A DNA stretch of 64,000 nt from Ascidiimonas aurantiaca (GTDB taxonomy: Bacteria; Bacteroidota; Bacteroidia; Flavobacteriales; Flavobacteriaceae), in the NCBI RefSeq assembly GCF_037646345.1, contig NZ_JBBEWR010000006.1, positions 62,001-126,000 on the forward strand, given 5' to 3'. The position numbers and the translations under genes are program-made. Below the pieces are notes generated by a model that made no database searches, had not been told where the DNA came from, and saw only the letters and a list, made by a program, of their open reading frames with translations. Below, one piece after another: positions 17,424 to 26,835 of the stretch (its first letter is position 1; each line of letters starts with the position of its first letter).

Positions 17424-18557
17424 CTACCTTTTGTATTTCCTTCCCTTCCAATAGTAAGATCCCCAAAATGACCGTAATGCCACCAGACTGCAGAAAACAG
17501 GATAGATAAGGCTGGATTGAAAATAAGAAGTAAGGGTGTTTTCCTGCTTTAAAAAAAGAGCAGTTGGATACAGAAGTAGAAAGTCTATGTTAAATTTTAT
17601 AACAAACACATACAGAAACATATGGTATGAAATTGTTCCGTACACAAATAACGAAAAGAGAGTTAGCAGGAGCATATTCATTAAAAAAACCAGGATACCT
17701 GTAAAAACAGCGATAAAGCTTTTATAAGATGCTGCCTTTGCGGCCCATCGTACCCGTTGTGCTAACAGGTTGCGTAAAGAGCTTTCCGGTTTGGTCAGTA
17801 CCAGCGCTTCTTTTGCTTTAAGGAACTTTATTGAACCCGCATACTTTCTGTTTATTTTTTCCAACAGGAAAATATCGTCTCCGCCGGCAATATGCTTATT
17901 TCCCGAAAAACCGTTAACCGCAAGAAATGTGTTTTTTTCATATGCCAGATTGGCCCCATTACACATAAAGGGAGTACCGGCGCCAAATCCTCCCATGGTA
18001 GCTCCCATAAGACTTAAAAAATCAAGTAGCTGAAAACGATTGAGAAATGTCCTGGAAGGGTGATAAGATACCGGAGCCGCTACCATACGGCATGGTGATT
18101 CTCTAATAAACCCATGAAAACAGAGCAACCATTTTTCCGGTACCGTACAATCAGCATCCGTGGTTATCACCCAGTTATGTTTTGTATGAGATATAGCTTT
18201 TTCAATAGCCGCTTTTTTAGCAGAACCCTGTACAGTATCTAAATGAAGTATCTGCCATTCCATCTCGGGGTGGTTTTTTAGGTAATTGGTAATTATTTCC
18301 GAAGATTCGTCTTCAGAATGATCATTTACAAAAATTACCTCCCAGTGCGTATTTGGATATTGTACCAGTGAAAGAGATTCCAGTAAGGCCGGCAAATTTT
18401 TAGCTTCATTTCTAAATGGGATGATTACACTAAAAGTAGTAGGTAAAGACACATCATTTTTGGGTAGTGTAAATGCTTTTAATTTGTAAAAACCAAAAAC
18501 AAACCACAGTAGTAGCAAAGCATAACATACAACTATCAGAATGGCCGATATAGTCAT
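17424..18557 (-). CDS. Glycosyltransferase family 2, membrane-anchored
   Basis: 377 residues. A membrane helix at about 3-25 is followed by a GT-A domain (about 40-270), with FSVIIPFRNEAKNLP, the nucleotide-binding DHSEDES region, a DADC motif, GGDD and the RVRW motif typical of processive GT2 enzymes. Two or three C-terminal helices follow (about 275-365). It overlaps the flippase-like gene by 4 bp (18554-18557), so the two work together, probably modifying an envelope glycan or glycolipid. The sugar is not predictable. Confidence 0.85.
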   Translation of the reverse strand: MTISAILIVVCYALLLLWFVFGFYKLKAFTLPKNDVSLPTTFSVIIPFRNEAKNLPALLESLSLVQYPNTHWEVIFVNDHSEDESSEIITNYLKNHPEMEWQILHLDTVQGSAKKAAIEKAISHTKHNWVITTDADCTVPEKWLLCFHGFIRESPCRMVAAPVSYHPSRTFLNRFQLLDFLSLMGATMGGFGAGTPFMCNGANLAYEKNTFLAVNGFSGNKHIAGGDDIFLLEKINRKYAGSIKFLKAKEALVLTKPESSLRNLLAQRVRWAAKAASYKSFIAVFTGILVFLMNMLLLTLFSLFVYGTISYHMFLYVFVIKFNIDFLLLYPTALFLKQENTLTSYFQSSLIYPVFCSLVALRSFWGSYYWKGRKYKR

Positions 18558-19510
18558 ACTTTTCGGGATATAACAGTTAATGGTCGCAGTTCATATTTGC
18601 GCAACAGCAGGCTTCCGGCAATCGCCGGGAATACAAAGTTAAATACCCACATGACAGTTATAATTAAAAGGATATCGGTTTTGTTCACTCCAAAAAAGCC
18701 AAACCACCAAACAGCTACCCCGCCTTTTATAACGACATCCATAAATGCAATAACCGGAAGTGCAGATATCAGTAAATAAAAGCCTGAGATCACAGCTATA
18801 AGCTCTAAATAATTAAAGGCAGTATGAGTAAGTGATATGAGGAACAGAAATTGATGCGTGAAAATAAGATATCGTATTCCGGAAAGAGCCATACTCTTAT
18901 AGTAAGGCACACGAACTTTAGTAACTTCTTCCTGTTTTAATCGTATTAGTTTATTTACAGGGAGCAACCATATAAGTATGAGTATTACAGGCAGGACCAC
19001 TTCAAACAAACCGGGAATGTTTAGGCTGGGAAAGAGAAGTATGACCATTGGTTTGAGCCACAAAAAACCTAAAAAACCAAATAGAAGGGTAGCGGTAAAT
19101 TGTGAAAAGTGATGTATTATGGTAAGTAAAACGCCTTTTTTAAAAGCATCTTTGGTAAAGAAAAGCGGTTTTATACCAAATTCACCTATGCGGTTGGGAG
19201 TTAACAGCGAAGCCGTAAATGCGATAAGGCTTTGTCTAACGGCCTCGGTAAAAGATACAGGAGTTATCACCGAAGCCAGTATTTGCCATTTATGGCACTC
19301 AAGCGCCCAGTTTACAAGAGTAAAAACACCCAGGACACAAAGGGTAGAAAAAGAAAAGAAACGATATGCCAGAAGTGAATTTGAACCCCACAGAGCATGT
19401 AAATCCCTAGTGTTTAAATTGAAATAAATAGAGACCCCAGCACCAATAACTATAAAAAGTTTTATGAGCAGGCTCAGGAATTGTTTAGCTTTGTAAGATA
19501 TCGGAAGCAT
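18554..19510 (-). CDS. Lysylphosphatidylglycerol synthase-like/flippase-like membrane protein (UPF0104)
   Basis: 318 residues with about eight membrane helices. The phrase SLIAFTASLLTPNRIGEFG near residue 88 is a signature of the aglD/LPG-synthase transmembrane family. It lacks the soluble aminoacyl-transferase half of MprF, so a lipid or glycolipid translocation role is more likely than lysinylation. It is translated first and overlaps the GT2 start by 4 bp. Confidence 0.82.
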   Translation of the reverse strand: MLPISYKAKQFLSLLIKLFIVIGAGVSIYFNLNTRDLHALWGSNSLLAYRFFSFSTLCVLGVFTLVNWALECHKWQILASVITPVSFTEAVRQSLIAFTASLLTPNRIGEFGIKPLFFTKDAFKKGVLLTIIHHFSQFTATLLFGFLGFLWLKPMVILLFPSLNIPGLFEVVLPVILILIWLLPVNKLIRLKQEEVTKVRVPYYKSMALSGIRYLIFTHQFLFLISLTHTAFNYLELIAVISGFYLLISALPVIAFMDVVIKGGVAVWWFGFFGVNKTDILLIITVMWVFNFVFPAIAGSLLLRKYELRPLTVISRKV

Positions 19511-19596
19511 AACCGCAAATTACTGCAAAAATCCTGAATACCGTAAGTAAACAGGAAAAAGACCCTGACTTCTGATATTTCCTAAAAGATGAGGTA

Positions 19597-20154
19597 TTGA
19601 AAACAGAACAGATTATTTTAGGTATAGACCCCGGAACCACCGTAATGGGTTTTGGGCTCATAAAAGTTTTAGGAAAGAAAATGGAATTCCTTCAACTCAA
19701 TGAACTACAGTTACATAAATATGAAGATCATTATCTTAAGTTAAAGCTTATTTTTGAACGTACCGTACAACTTATTGATACCCATCATCCTGATGAGATT
19801 GCCATTGAGGCCCCGTTTTACGGGAAAAATGTACAATCTATGTTAAAACTGGGGCGGGCACAGGGCGTAGCTATGGCGGCAGGCCTTTCCCGTGAGATCC
19901 CTATAACAGAATATTCTCCTAAAAAAATAAAAATGGCCATTACCGGAAATGGAAATGCCAGTAAAGAACAGGTGGCCGGCATGTTGCAAAACCTGCTTTC
20001 TATAAAAGAAATGCCTAAAAATCTGGACTCTACTGATGGTCTGGCTGCAGCCGTATGCCATTTCTACAACAGTGGTACGACATCACATTCCGGGAAAAGC
20101 TATTCGGGGTGGGCCGCTTTTGTAAAACAAAATGAAAAGAGAATCAAGAAATAA
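19597..20154 (+). CDS. ruvC: Crossover junction endodeoxyribonuclease RuvC
   Basis: 185 residues from a TTG start. The nearby ATG at 19589 runs into a stop at once. The RNase H-like nuclease keeps its acidic residues: Asp11 in GIDPGTT, the glutamate of IAIEAPFYG, and the aspartates of LDSTDGLAAA. It resolves Holliday junctions with RuvAB. Length and motifs are normal. hemW follows 29 bp later on the same strand, so they are probably co-transcribed. Confidence 0.95.
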   Translation: MKTEQIILGIDPGTTVMGFGLIKVLGKKMEFLQLNELQLHKYEDHYLKLKLIFERTVQLIDTHHPDEIAIEAPFYGKNVQSMLKLGRAQGVAMAAGLSREIPITEYSPKKIKMAITGNGNASKEQVAGMLQNLLSIKEMPKNLDSTDGLAAAVCHFYNSGTTSHSGKSYSGWAAFVKQNEKRIKK

Positions 20155-20183
20155 AAACAAAAAGATCATTTTGTAATCAGTTT

Positions 20184-21317
20184 ATGAGTGGTATTTATAT
20201 ACATATTCCTTTTTGTAAACAGGCCTGTCATTATTGTGATTTTCATTTCTCTACCTCCTTAAAGAAAAAGGATGAAATGCTGGAAGCCTTAAAGCGGGAA
20301 CTGGTGATGAGGAAAAATGAAGTGGGTGAAAAAATACAAACCGTTTATTTTGGCGGAGGCACCCCAAGCATACTTTCTCATACAGAGATCAATGCATTAC
20401 TGGATGCAGTACATGAAAATTATGAAGTATGTGAAAAACCTGAAATTACACTGGAAGCCAACCCTGATGATCTTTCTGAGAAGGCATTGGAAAACCTTTA
20501 TAAAAGTAAAATAAACCGTCTTAGTATTGGAATACAGTCTTTCTTTGATGAGGATCTAAAGCTCATGAATCGCGCGCATAACGCAACCGAGGCAGTAAAA
20601 TGCCTAGAAAAAGCCATTCCTTTATTTAAAAATATCTCTATTGATCTTATTTATGGCATTCCCGGTATGAGTGAAGAGCGATGGGTAATGAATATACGTA
20701 AAGCACTTCATATGCAAATCCCTCATATTTCTGCCTATGCACTTACCGTTGAGCCAAATACGGCCCTCAAACACTTTATAGATAAGAAAGTAATAGATCC
20801 TGTAAATGATGAAGAAGCGCATATACATTTTACACTCCTGTGTAAGCTGCTGGAAGAAGAAGGCTTTGTTCATTATGAGCTTTCTAATTTTGGAAAAAAA
20901 GATTATTTCAGCAGGAACAATACAGCCTATTGGCAAGGTAAAAAATACATAGGTATAGGCCCCTCTGCTCATAGTTTTAATGGTGAAATGCGAAGCTGGA
21001 ACATTGCTAATAATGCCATATATATTAAAAATATCCAGGCAGGCACTTTGCCCCGGGAAACAGAAAAGCTTTCAGTAACCGACAGATATAATGAATATAT
21101 CATGACCAGACTAAGAACCATGTGGGGAGTTTCTCTGCACGAAGTAACCCAAAGATTTGGCGTGGTTTATAAAGAATACCTGATGAAGCAGGCACAACAA
21201 CATCTAGACGCAGCTCTACTGGTGGTGGAGCAAGGAGTATTAAAAACCACTCCCAAAGGGAAATTTTTAAGTGATGGTATTTCCAGTGACCTCTTTTTAC
21301 TTAACTTGGGAAAATGA
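20184..21317 (+). CDS. hemW: Radical SAM heme chaperone HemW
   Basis: 377 residues. The radical SAM cluster motif is CKQACHYCDF (Cys at about 10, 14 and 17), followed by GGGTPS and the SIGIQSF segment characteristic of HemW/HemN-like proteins. The HemW C-terminal domain covers about 290-377. HemW inserts heme into respiratory enzymes and is often misnamed coproporphyrinogen oxidase. The four-residue extra-cysteine signature of true HemN is absent. It overlaps the next gene by 4 bp. Confidence 0.93.
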   Translation: MSGIYIHIPFCKQACHYCDFHFSTSLKKKDEMLEALKRELVMRKNEVGEKIQTVYFGGGTPSILSHTEINALLDAVHENYEVCEKPEITLEANPDDLSEKALENLYKSKINRLSIGIQSFFDEDLKLMNRAHNATEAVKCLEKAIPLFKNISIDLIYGIPGMSEERWVMNIRKALHMQIPHISAYALTVEPNTALKHFIDKKVIDPVNDEEAHIHFTLLCKLLEEEGFVHYELSNFGKKDYFSRNNTAYWQGKKYIGIGPSAHSFNGEMRSWNIANNAIYIKNIQAGTLPRETEKLSVTDRYNEYIMTRLRTMWGVSLHEVTQRFGVVYKEYLMKQAQQHLDAALLVVEQGVLKTTPKGKFLSDGISSDLFLLNLGK

Positions 21318-22066
21318 AAGCAATTTTTGAATGTAATAAACAAAAGTATCAGGTGAATCTGGCGCAGCCACTGGATATATCGTTACCCTTACGGCATGGG
21401 AATGCCAATGTAATGGCCTGGTCCCAGTCTCCACCTGATATTTCTCCGGTAACCGAAGGAGATTTTACAGGGAGTGTTGCCAAAGGTGCCAGTGTAAATT
21501 TTAATAACATTTTTTTTAATCCGCATGCACATGGTACCCATACCGAGTGTGTAGGGCATATAACAGAAAAAATATACTCGGTTAATACCCAACTAAAACA
21601 ATTTTTCTTTTTGGCAGAATTAATTACCGTTGCTCCGGAAAAAGACCGAAACGATTTTGTTATTAGCAGGAAACAACTTCAAAATGCATTAGGCTCTAAC
21701 ACTCCGGAAGCACTTATAATCAGGACTCTTCCTAACGATACAGAGAAATACCGTAAAAATTATTCGCAAACCAATCCTCCGTATCTAAAGGAAGATGCAG
21801 CCCATTTTATACGGGAAATAGGTGTAGAGCACCTTCTCATAGACCTGCCTTCTGTAGATAAAGAGAAAGACGAAGGGCGTCTGCTCGCCCACAAAGCTTT
21901 CTGGCATATTGAAGGAAGTATTCGGGAAAAGGCCACTATTACCGAGTTGATTTATGTGGACAACCATATACCTGACGGATCGTATCTTCTCAATCTGCAA
22001 ATAGCCCCGTTTGAAAATGATGCTACCCCCAGTAAACCGGTGCTATATTCAATACAAAGCAATTAG
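21314..22066 (+). CDS. Cyclase family protein (kynurenine formamidase-like metal hydrolase)
   Basis: 250 residues. The metal-binding motif HAHGTHTEC (about 74-82) matches the HxGTHxD/E signature of the cyclase/formamidase family, and a later His-Ile-Pro-Asp-Gly segment fits the C-terminal core. Substrates in this family range from N-formylkynurenine to polyketide-type lactams. None can be chosen here. It overlaps hemW by 4 bp and is followed 11 bp later by DUF4230. Confidence 0.85.
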   Translation: MKAIFECNKQKYQVNLAQPLDISLPLRHGNANVMAWSQSPPDISPVTEGDFTGSVAKGASVNFNNIFFNPHAHGTHTECVGHITEKIYSVNTQLKQFFFLAELITVAPEKDRNDFVISRKQLQNALGSNTPEALIIRTLPNDTEKYRKNYSQTNPPYLKEDAAHFIREIGVEHLLIDLPSVDKEKDEGRLLAHKAFWHIEGSIREKATITELIYVDNHIPDGSYLLNLQIAPFENDATPSKPVLYSIQSN

Positions 22067-22077
22067 TATATTTGAAG

Positions 22078-22704
22078 ATGGAGGATTTGCTGCTTATTTT
22101 TTTCGGACTTTTATTAGGGTTGCTTTTTGCCAATTGGGGATATTCCTTTTTTAGAAAGCGTCAAAAACAGGAACTTACCGAAAAACAATCAGTAATACTC
22201 CTGGAAAAAATACAAAGTGTATGTAAACTTATAACCGTTGAAGGTGAGTTTGCAGAGATTTTTCATTACGAAAATACCCGATCTCATCTTTTCAAACTGT
22301 TGAGCAGTAAGAAAAAGGCCCTGATCGTGATCAATGCCAAAGCACATATTGGATTTGATATGCGAAAAATAAAGATGCATGCCAATACTTCACAAAGGTT
22401 AGTGGTACTTACCAATTTTCCACGACCGGAAGTACTTTCAGTAGAACCCGATCTTCGCTATTATGACCTTAAGAACGGATTGCTTAACCGTTTTGATTCA
22501 GAAGATCTTACCGCTTTACATCAGGAGGCCAAAAATCATATTCTTGAAAAAATACCCAATAGCGGGCTCATGGAAACAGCGGGTAAAGAAGCTTTAGAAG
22601 CCGTTTTGCTTATAGAGAAAATTGTAGAGACCATAGGTTGGAAACTGGATTATAAAGCCCTCACAACCGGTAAAGCTACAGTAAAGTTGCCCGAAACCGG
22701 ATAA
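22078..22704 (+). CDS. DUF4230 family membrane-anchored protein
   Basis: About 208 residues from the ATG at 22078 (an in-frame TTG lies two codons upstream). An N-terminal membrane helix (about 4-22) is followed by an Arg/Lys-rich stop-transfer and a soluble alpha/beta domain (about 40-200) typical of DUF4230. Its function is unknown. It probably belongs to the ruvC-hemW-cyclase transcript. Confidence 0.82.
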   Translation: MEDLLLIFFGLLLGLLFANWGYSFFRKRQKQELTEKQSVILLEKIQSVCKLITVEGEFAEIFHYENTRSHLFKLLSSKKKALIVINAKAHIGFDMRKIKMHANTSQRLVVLTNFPRPEVLSVEPDLRYYDLKNGLLNRFDSEDLTALHQEAKNHILEKIPNSGLMETAGKEALEAVLLIEKIVETIGWKLDYKALTTGKATVKLPETG

Positions 22705-22738
22705 TTGTCCAAACAAACCCATATAGAGTTAACTAAAA

Positions 22739-23131
22739 ATGGATATAGAAACCTTACGAAATTATTGTCTTGAAAAAAAGGAGACTACAGAAGCGTTTCC
22801 CTTTGATGAGGTAACCCTGGTATTTAAAGTAATGGGTAAGATATTTGCCATTGTAGGTCTGGATGCCTGGGAGGCCGGACAAAAAGCCATAAACCTTAAA
22901 TGTGATCCTCAGTATGCTCTTGAATTGAGAGAACAATATGAAAGCATAAAAGGAGGATACCATATGAACAAAAAACACTGGAATACAGTATCACTGGAAA
23001 ATGATGAGATTGATACTAAGATGCTTCAAATATTAATTGACCATTCATATGAACAGGTAATAAAAAGCCTTCCTAAAAAAACACAAGAAAAACTTCATAA
23101 CGCATCATTTAAAAACGGCACCACTACCTAA
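22739..23131 (+). CDS. MmcQ/YjbR family protein
   Basis: 130 residues. The N-terminal LRNYCLEKKETTEAFPFDE, the hydrophobic strand around KIFAIVG and the C-terminal Asn-Lys-Lys-His-Trp-Asn-Thr-Val motif are standard for the MmcQ/YjbR double-wing fold. These proteins have a DNA-binding-like shape but no proven task. The stop overlaps the next gene's ATG by one base. Confidence 0.9.
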   Translation: MDIETLRNYCLEKKETTEAFPFDEVTLVFKVMGKIFAIVGLDAWEAGQKAINLKCDPQYALELREQYESIKGGYHMNKKHWNTVSLENDEIDTKMLQILIDHSYEQVIKSLPKKTQEKLHNASFKNGTTT

Positions 23132-24909
23132 TGCATACTAAAACACCATTTTCATATTACAGTTCCCGTATAGAAGCCCTTCGTGAAACAGAAAAGAAGA
23201 TCGCTTCCCGACTGTCGCGTTACAGTTTTTCAAGGTTAATAGTTTTTGTTGTTACTGCTTTTGCTGGGTATTATTTTTATAATGGGTTTTTATCTTTAGT
23301 ACTCACATTGGTTCCCGGTATTTCCATTTTCCTGTGGTTAGTATCCAGATATAATGATCTCAGGTATCACCACAAAAAAACGAAGAAGTTAATTGCCATT
23401 AATGAAAATGAATTACAAATTCTCGATGGCAGATATGAGCACCAGCCTACCGGTGCACATTTTACGCATGATCTTCATTTTTACAGTAAAGATATAGACC
23501 TTTTTGGTAAAGGGTCCTTCTTCCAGTACCTTAACCGTACAGAATTACCTGCCGGGAGTAAAAAACTGGCAGAGTTGCTTACAGAAAATGCTACCGAACA
23601 GATTACCGAAAAGCAGGAATCTGTAAAAGAATTAGCACAGTTGCCAGAATGGCGACAGGAATACCAGGCGGTAGCTTCTCTTATAAATGTTGAAACTACC
23701 TCGGAAGAAGTAATTGAATGGATCAATCGTTACAAGCCTTTTACCAGGAAATATTACCATAAAATAGCTTTGGTCTTTACAGTAGTCTCCTTGTTGATGC
23801 TATTGTTTTATTTTTTGGGATACCTTCCGGGAAACTCGGTATTCTTTTGGTTTTTGGCAGGACTGGGTATTAGTGGTTTTCACTTAAAGAAAAGTAACCT
23901 GCTTTCAGAAAATGTATCAAAAATACGCGGAGTATTTGATCAATATGCCAAACTGGTAAATCTGGTGGAAACCTTCCGTTTTCAATCTGATGAACTAAAG
24001 GAAAAAGCAGCATTTATTACGGGGAAAGATGAAAATGCCTCTGCGATACTCAGAAAGTTTTCAAAGTTACTGGATTCTTTTGATCAGCGGAACAATATGA
24101 TTTTTGGCGTACTTGCCAATGGATTTTTCCTCTGGGATCTGTACTATACCCATCGTATTGAGTACTGGATTAGCCATTATCAAAAGGATCTTACTCATTG
24201 GTTTGAAACCATTGCTGTTTTTGATGCGTGGAACTCTTTGGGAAATTTTGCTTTTAATCACCCCGGGTACGTTTATCCTGAAATTATAAAAGAAGGGAAA
24301 ACGATCATACATGCCGAAGCGTGCTCGCATCCTTTACTGGACCCGGCCATGAGCGTGAGCAATACCATATATATTGAAAACCAGGGATTCCATATTATTA
24401 CAGGAGCCAATATGGCGGGAAAAAGTACCTTTTTACGTACCGTAGCTTTACATATTGTAATGGCCAACTCCGGACTCCCTGTTTGTGCATCAAGTTCGCT
24501 TTACCGCCCCGTTCAGCTTATTACCAGCATGCGCACCAGCGATTCCCTCTCTGATAATGAGTCGTATTTCTTTTCCGAACTTAAGAGACTTAAACAAGTA
24601 GTAGAAGCAGTACAAAAAGGACCTTGCTTTGTGATTTTAGATGAAATACTCAAAGGCACCAACAGTACCGATAAAGCCATAGGCTCCCGAAAGTTTATTG
24701 AAAAACTCGTGTCCTTAGGCGCTACCGGAATAGTTGCTACACATGACCTGAGTCTTTGTGTGCTGGAAGACAAACTACCCCAAATTAAAAATTACTACTT
24801 TGATGCTGAAATTGTTGATGGAGAACTTTTTTTTGATTACCGCTTAAAGAAAGGGATATGTAAAAATATGAATGCTTCATTTTTGTTAAAAAAGATGGAG
24901 ATCGTATAA
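23131..24909 (+). CDS. MutS-related ATPase with N-terminal membrane segments
   Basis: 592 residues. Two hydrophobic segments near 32-75 and another pair near 205-245 suggest membrane association. A MutS core-like helical domain follows, then the MutS domain V ATPase (about 395-585), with Walker A GANMAGKST, the FFSELKRLK signature region and Walker B VILDEILKGTNS. It lacks the mismatch-recognition domain I, so it is not the housekeeping MutS. This shorter membrane-linked MutS paralogue is common in Bacteroidota, and its function is unknown. It overlaps the MmcQ gene by one base. Confidence 0.85.
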   Translation: MHTKTPFSYYSSRIEALRETEKKIASRLSRYSFSRLIVFVVTAFAGYYFYNGFLSLVLTLVPGISIFLWLVSRYNDLRYHHKKTKKLIAINENELQILDGRYEHQPTGAHFTHDLHFYSKDIDLFGKGSFFQYLNRTELPAGSKKLAELLTENATEQITEKQESVKELAQLPEWRQEYQAVASLINVETTSEEVIEWINRYKPFTRKYYHKIALVFTVVSLLMLLFYFLGYLPGNSVFFWFLAGLGISGFHLKKSNLLSENVSKIRGVFDQYAKLVNLVETFRFQSDELKEKAAFITGKDENASAILRKFSKLLDSFDQRNNMIFGVLANGFFLWDLYYTHRIEYWISHYQKDLTHWFETIAVFDAWNSLGNFAFNHPGYVYPEIIKEGKTIIHAEACSHPLLDPAMSVSNTIYIENQGFHIITGANMAGKSTFLRTVALHIVMANSGLPVCASSSLYRPVQLITSMRTSDSLSDNESYFFSELKRLKQVVEAVQKGPCFVILDEILKGTNSTDKAIGSRKFIEKLVSLGATGIVATHDLSLCVLEDKLPQIKNYYFDAEIVDGELFFDYRLKKGICKNMNASFLLKKMEIV

Positions 24910-24924
24910 AACCTTCGTTAATAA

Positions 24925-26175
24925 ATGAAAAAAGATACCCTAGTAATTGGAGGAGGCATTGTTGGACTCTGCACCGCCTATTATCTTGCCAGAAACGGAT
25001 GTGCTGTCACTATAATTGACGACTCAGATAGTAATAGCAGTGCATCTTTTGTTAATGCAGGCTACATTACGCCCAGTCATATCATTCCGTTGGCAGCCCC
25101 GGGTATGCCTTCCAAAGCACTTAAGTGGATGTTGCGGTCAGACAGTCCTTTTTACATGAGGCCTAGATGGGATACCGATTTTTTTAGGTGGGCATGGGCA
25201 TTTTATAAGAGTTGTACGCCCGCCAATGTGCAGGCCGCTATTCCCGTAATAAAAAATATTAACCTGTTGAGTAAGGACCTTTGGGAAGAAATGAAAATTT
25301 CCGGCGAGTTGGGAGATTTTCAATGGGAGAAAAACGGTTTGCTAATGCTTTTTACAACAGAAAAATCGGGAGACAGCGAATACAAAGTAGCCGCTAAAGC
25401 CCTGGAAATAGGTCTGGAAACAGAAATCCTTTCGTGGGAACAACTACACAAAATAGAACCTCAAGTAAGTGATAAAGTACTGGGAGCAGTACACTATAAA
25501 TGTGATGCCCATACCACACCCAATGAATTTATGAAAAATATGGTAACCTGTCTTGAAAACAAAGGAGTGGTTTTCAAAAAAAACGAGCAGGTGAACGATA
25601 TTTTTATCCGGCAAAAAAAAGTGAAAGAAATACAAACCAATAAGGGTGCTTACAAGGCAGATGAAGTGGTGCTGGCCGCAGGTTCCTGGACTGCCCGTTT
25701 GGCAAGAAAATTAAATATGAACCTGTTGCTACAACCGGGCAAAGGTTATAGTGTAAATACCAATACTTCTGCAAACATAAGGTATCCGGCAGTACTTATG
25801 GAAAGTAAAGTAGCTGTAACCCCCATGAGAGGATTTACCCGTTTTGCGGGGACTATGGAATTTTCCGGATATAACCATTTCATTCGTAAAGAAAGAGTTT
25901 TGGCCATAGCAAAGGCAGCCGGTAACTACTATAAAGATCTTACCATACCTGTATCAGATATCGAAAATGCAAAATGCGGATTGCGACCGGTAACACCAGA
26001 TGGCCTCCCATATATAGGAAAAACCAAAATAGCAGATAATCTTACCATAGCTGCCGGGCATGCCATGATGGGATGGAGCCTGGGGCCGGCAACCGGAAAA
26101 CTGGTAAGTGAAATAGTATTCAACAGAAAAACATCTATGGATATAGCTGCTTTTAATCCCATGAGAAGGTTCTAA
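24925..26175 (+). CDS. FAD-dependent amino-acid oxidoreductase, DadA-like
   Basis: 416 residues. The N-terminal Rossmann motif is GGGIVGLCTAYYL with the acidic ribose-binding end of strand 2 (IIDDS). The DAO-family C-terminus contains the CGLRPVTPDGLPYIG segment and GHAMMGWSLGP. DadA-type enzymes oxidatively deaminate D-amino acids to keto acids and pass electrons to quinone. It starts 15 bp after the MutS-like gene. The substrate is not predictable. The D-Glu-type operon at 59-64 kb may be related, but that is only a thematic link. Confidence 0.85.
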   Translation: MKKDTLVIGGGIVGLCTAYYLARNGCAVTIIDDSDSNSSASFVNAGYITPSHIIPLAAPGMPSKALKWMLRSDSPFYMRPRWDTDFFRWAWAFYKSCTPANVQAAIPVIKNINLLSKDLWEEMKISGELGDFQWEKNGLLMLFTTEKSGDSEYKVAAKALEIGLETEILSWEQLHKIEPQVSDKVLGAVHYKCDAHTTPNEFMKNMVTCLENKGVVFKKNEQVNDIFIRQKKVKEIQTNKGAYKADEVVLAAGSWTARLARKLNMNLLLQPGKGYSVNTNTSANIRYPAVLMESKVAVTPMRGFTRFAGTMEFSGYNHFIRKERVLAIAKAAGNYYKDLTIPVSDIENAKCGLRPVTPDGLPYIGKTKIADNLTIAAGHAMMGWSLGPATGKLVSEIVFNRKTSMDIAAFNPMRRF

Positions 26176-26207
26176 ATAGCCAAAAAAAATTACAAGCGTG
26201 TGGAAAA

Positions 26208-26278
26208 CCATTCGTCTGTTGAAAAATACATTTCATCTACAGTTGTGTTATATTTAATCGAAGTAAGACTTAGATTTC
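26208..26278 (+). promoter_or_regulatory. LytTR-type tandem site A and promoter of the NO-signalling operon
   Basis: Half-site 1 is CCATTCGTCTGTTG (26208-26221). Half-site 2 is CATTTCATCTACAG (26229-26242), 21 bp later on the same strand. A -7-like box TAGATTTC (26271-26278, one mismatch to TAnnTTTG) starts 42 bp after the half-site 2 start. The gene begins at 26326. Half-site 1 matches the AlgR core CCGTTCGTC in 8 of 9 positions. This predicts autoregulation by the LytTR regulator at 32093. Confidence 0.65.
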
Positions 26279-26325
26279 AACTGTAATGAACGATTTTTGT
26301 ATAACACAGCTTAAAAGTATGTATA

Positions 26326-26736
26326 ATGGCACTTACTGTTTTATTTATTGAAGATGATGCGATAGAAGTGATGAAACTTCACAGAACTATCAAGAAATTA
26401 AATGTAAACCACAAGATCGTTGAGGCTGAAAACGGAGAAGAAGCGTTAAAAATTCTCAAAGAAAAAAGGGTAATACCTGACATAATTTTATTAGATTTAA
26501 ACATGCCAAAGATGAATGGCATAGAGTTTTTAAAGATTCTTAAAGAAGATGAGGTACTCAAATACATACCAAGCATTATCCTGTCCACCTCCAATAATCG
26601 TCATGATGTCATGGAGTGTTACCAAACAGGAATTGCCGGATATATATTAAAACCTCTAAAGTATGAAGAGTACGTGGAAAAAATTGGGAAAACCCTTGAA
26701 TACTGGAATGCCAATGAATTGATCAAGGCTTCTTAG
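26326..26736 (+). CDS. REC-only response regulator (CheY/Rcp1-like)
   Basis: 136 residues, a single receiver domain. The phospho-acceptor is Asp57 in ILLDLNMP, with the acidic pocket at Glu9-Asp10-Asp11 and the conserved Lys in LKPLKYEEY. There is no output domain, so it probably shuttles phosphate between kinases and the Hpt protein encoded downstream, or acts by binding a partner. It is the first gene of the NO-type signalling operon. The 99-bp gap to the H-NOX gene contains no clear terminator. Confidence 0.9.
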   Translation: MALTVLFIEDDAIEVMKLHRTIKKLNVNHKIVEAENGEEALKILKEKRVIPDIILLDLNMPKMNGIEFLKILKEDEVLKYIPSIILSTSNNRHDVMECYQTGIAGYILKPLKYEEYVEKIGKTLEYWNANELIKAS

Positions 26737-26835
26737 TTTTATTTGCATTAAATACTGCCTGCCCCATACGCACTCTCTTCAGGAAACTTTTGCTCGTTTA
26801 TTAAGTGCTGAAAATTAACCATAATACTTATTTTT

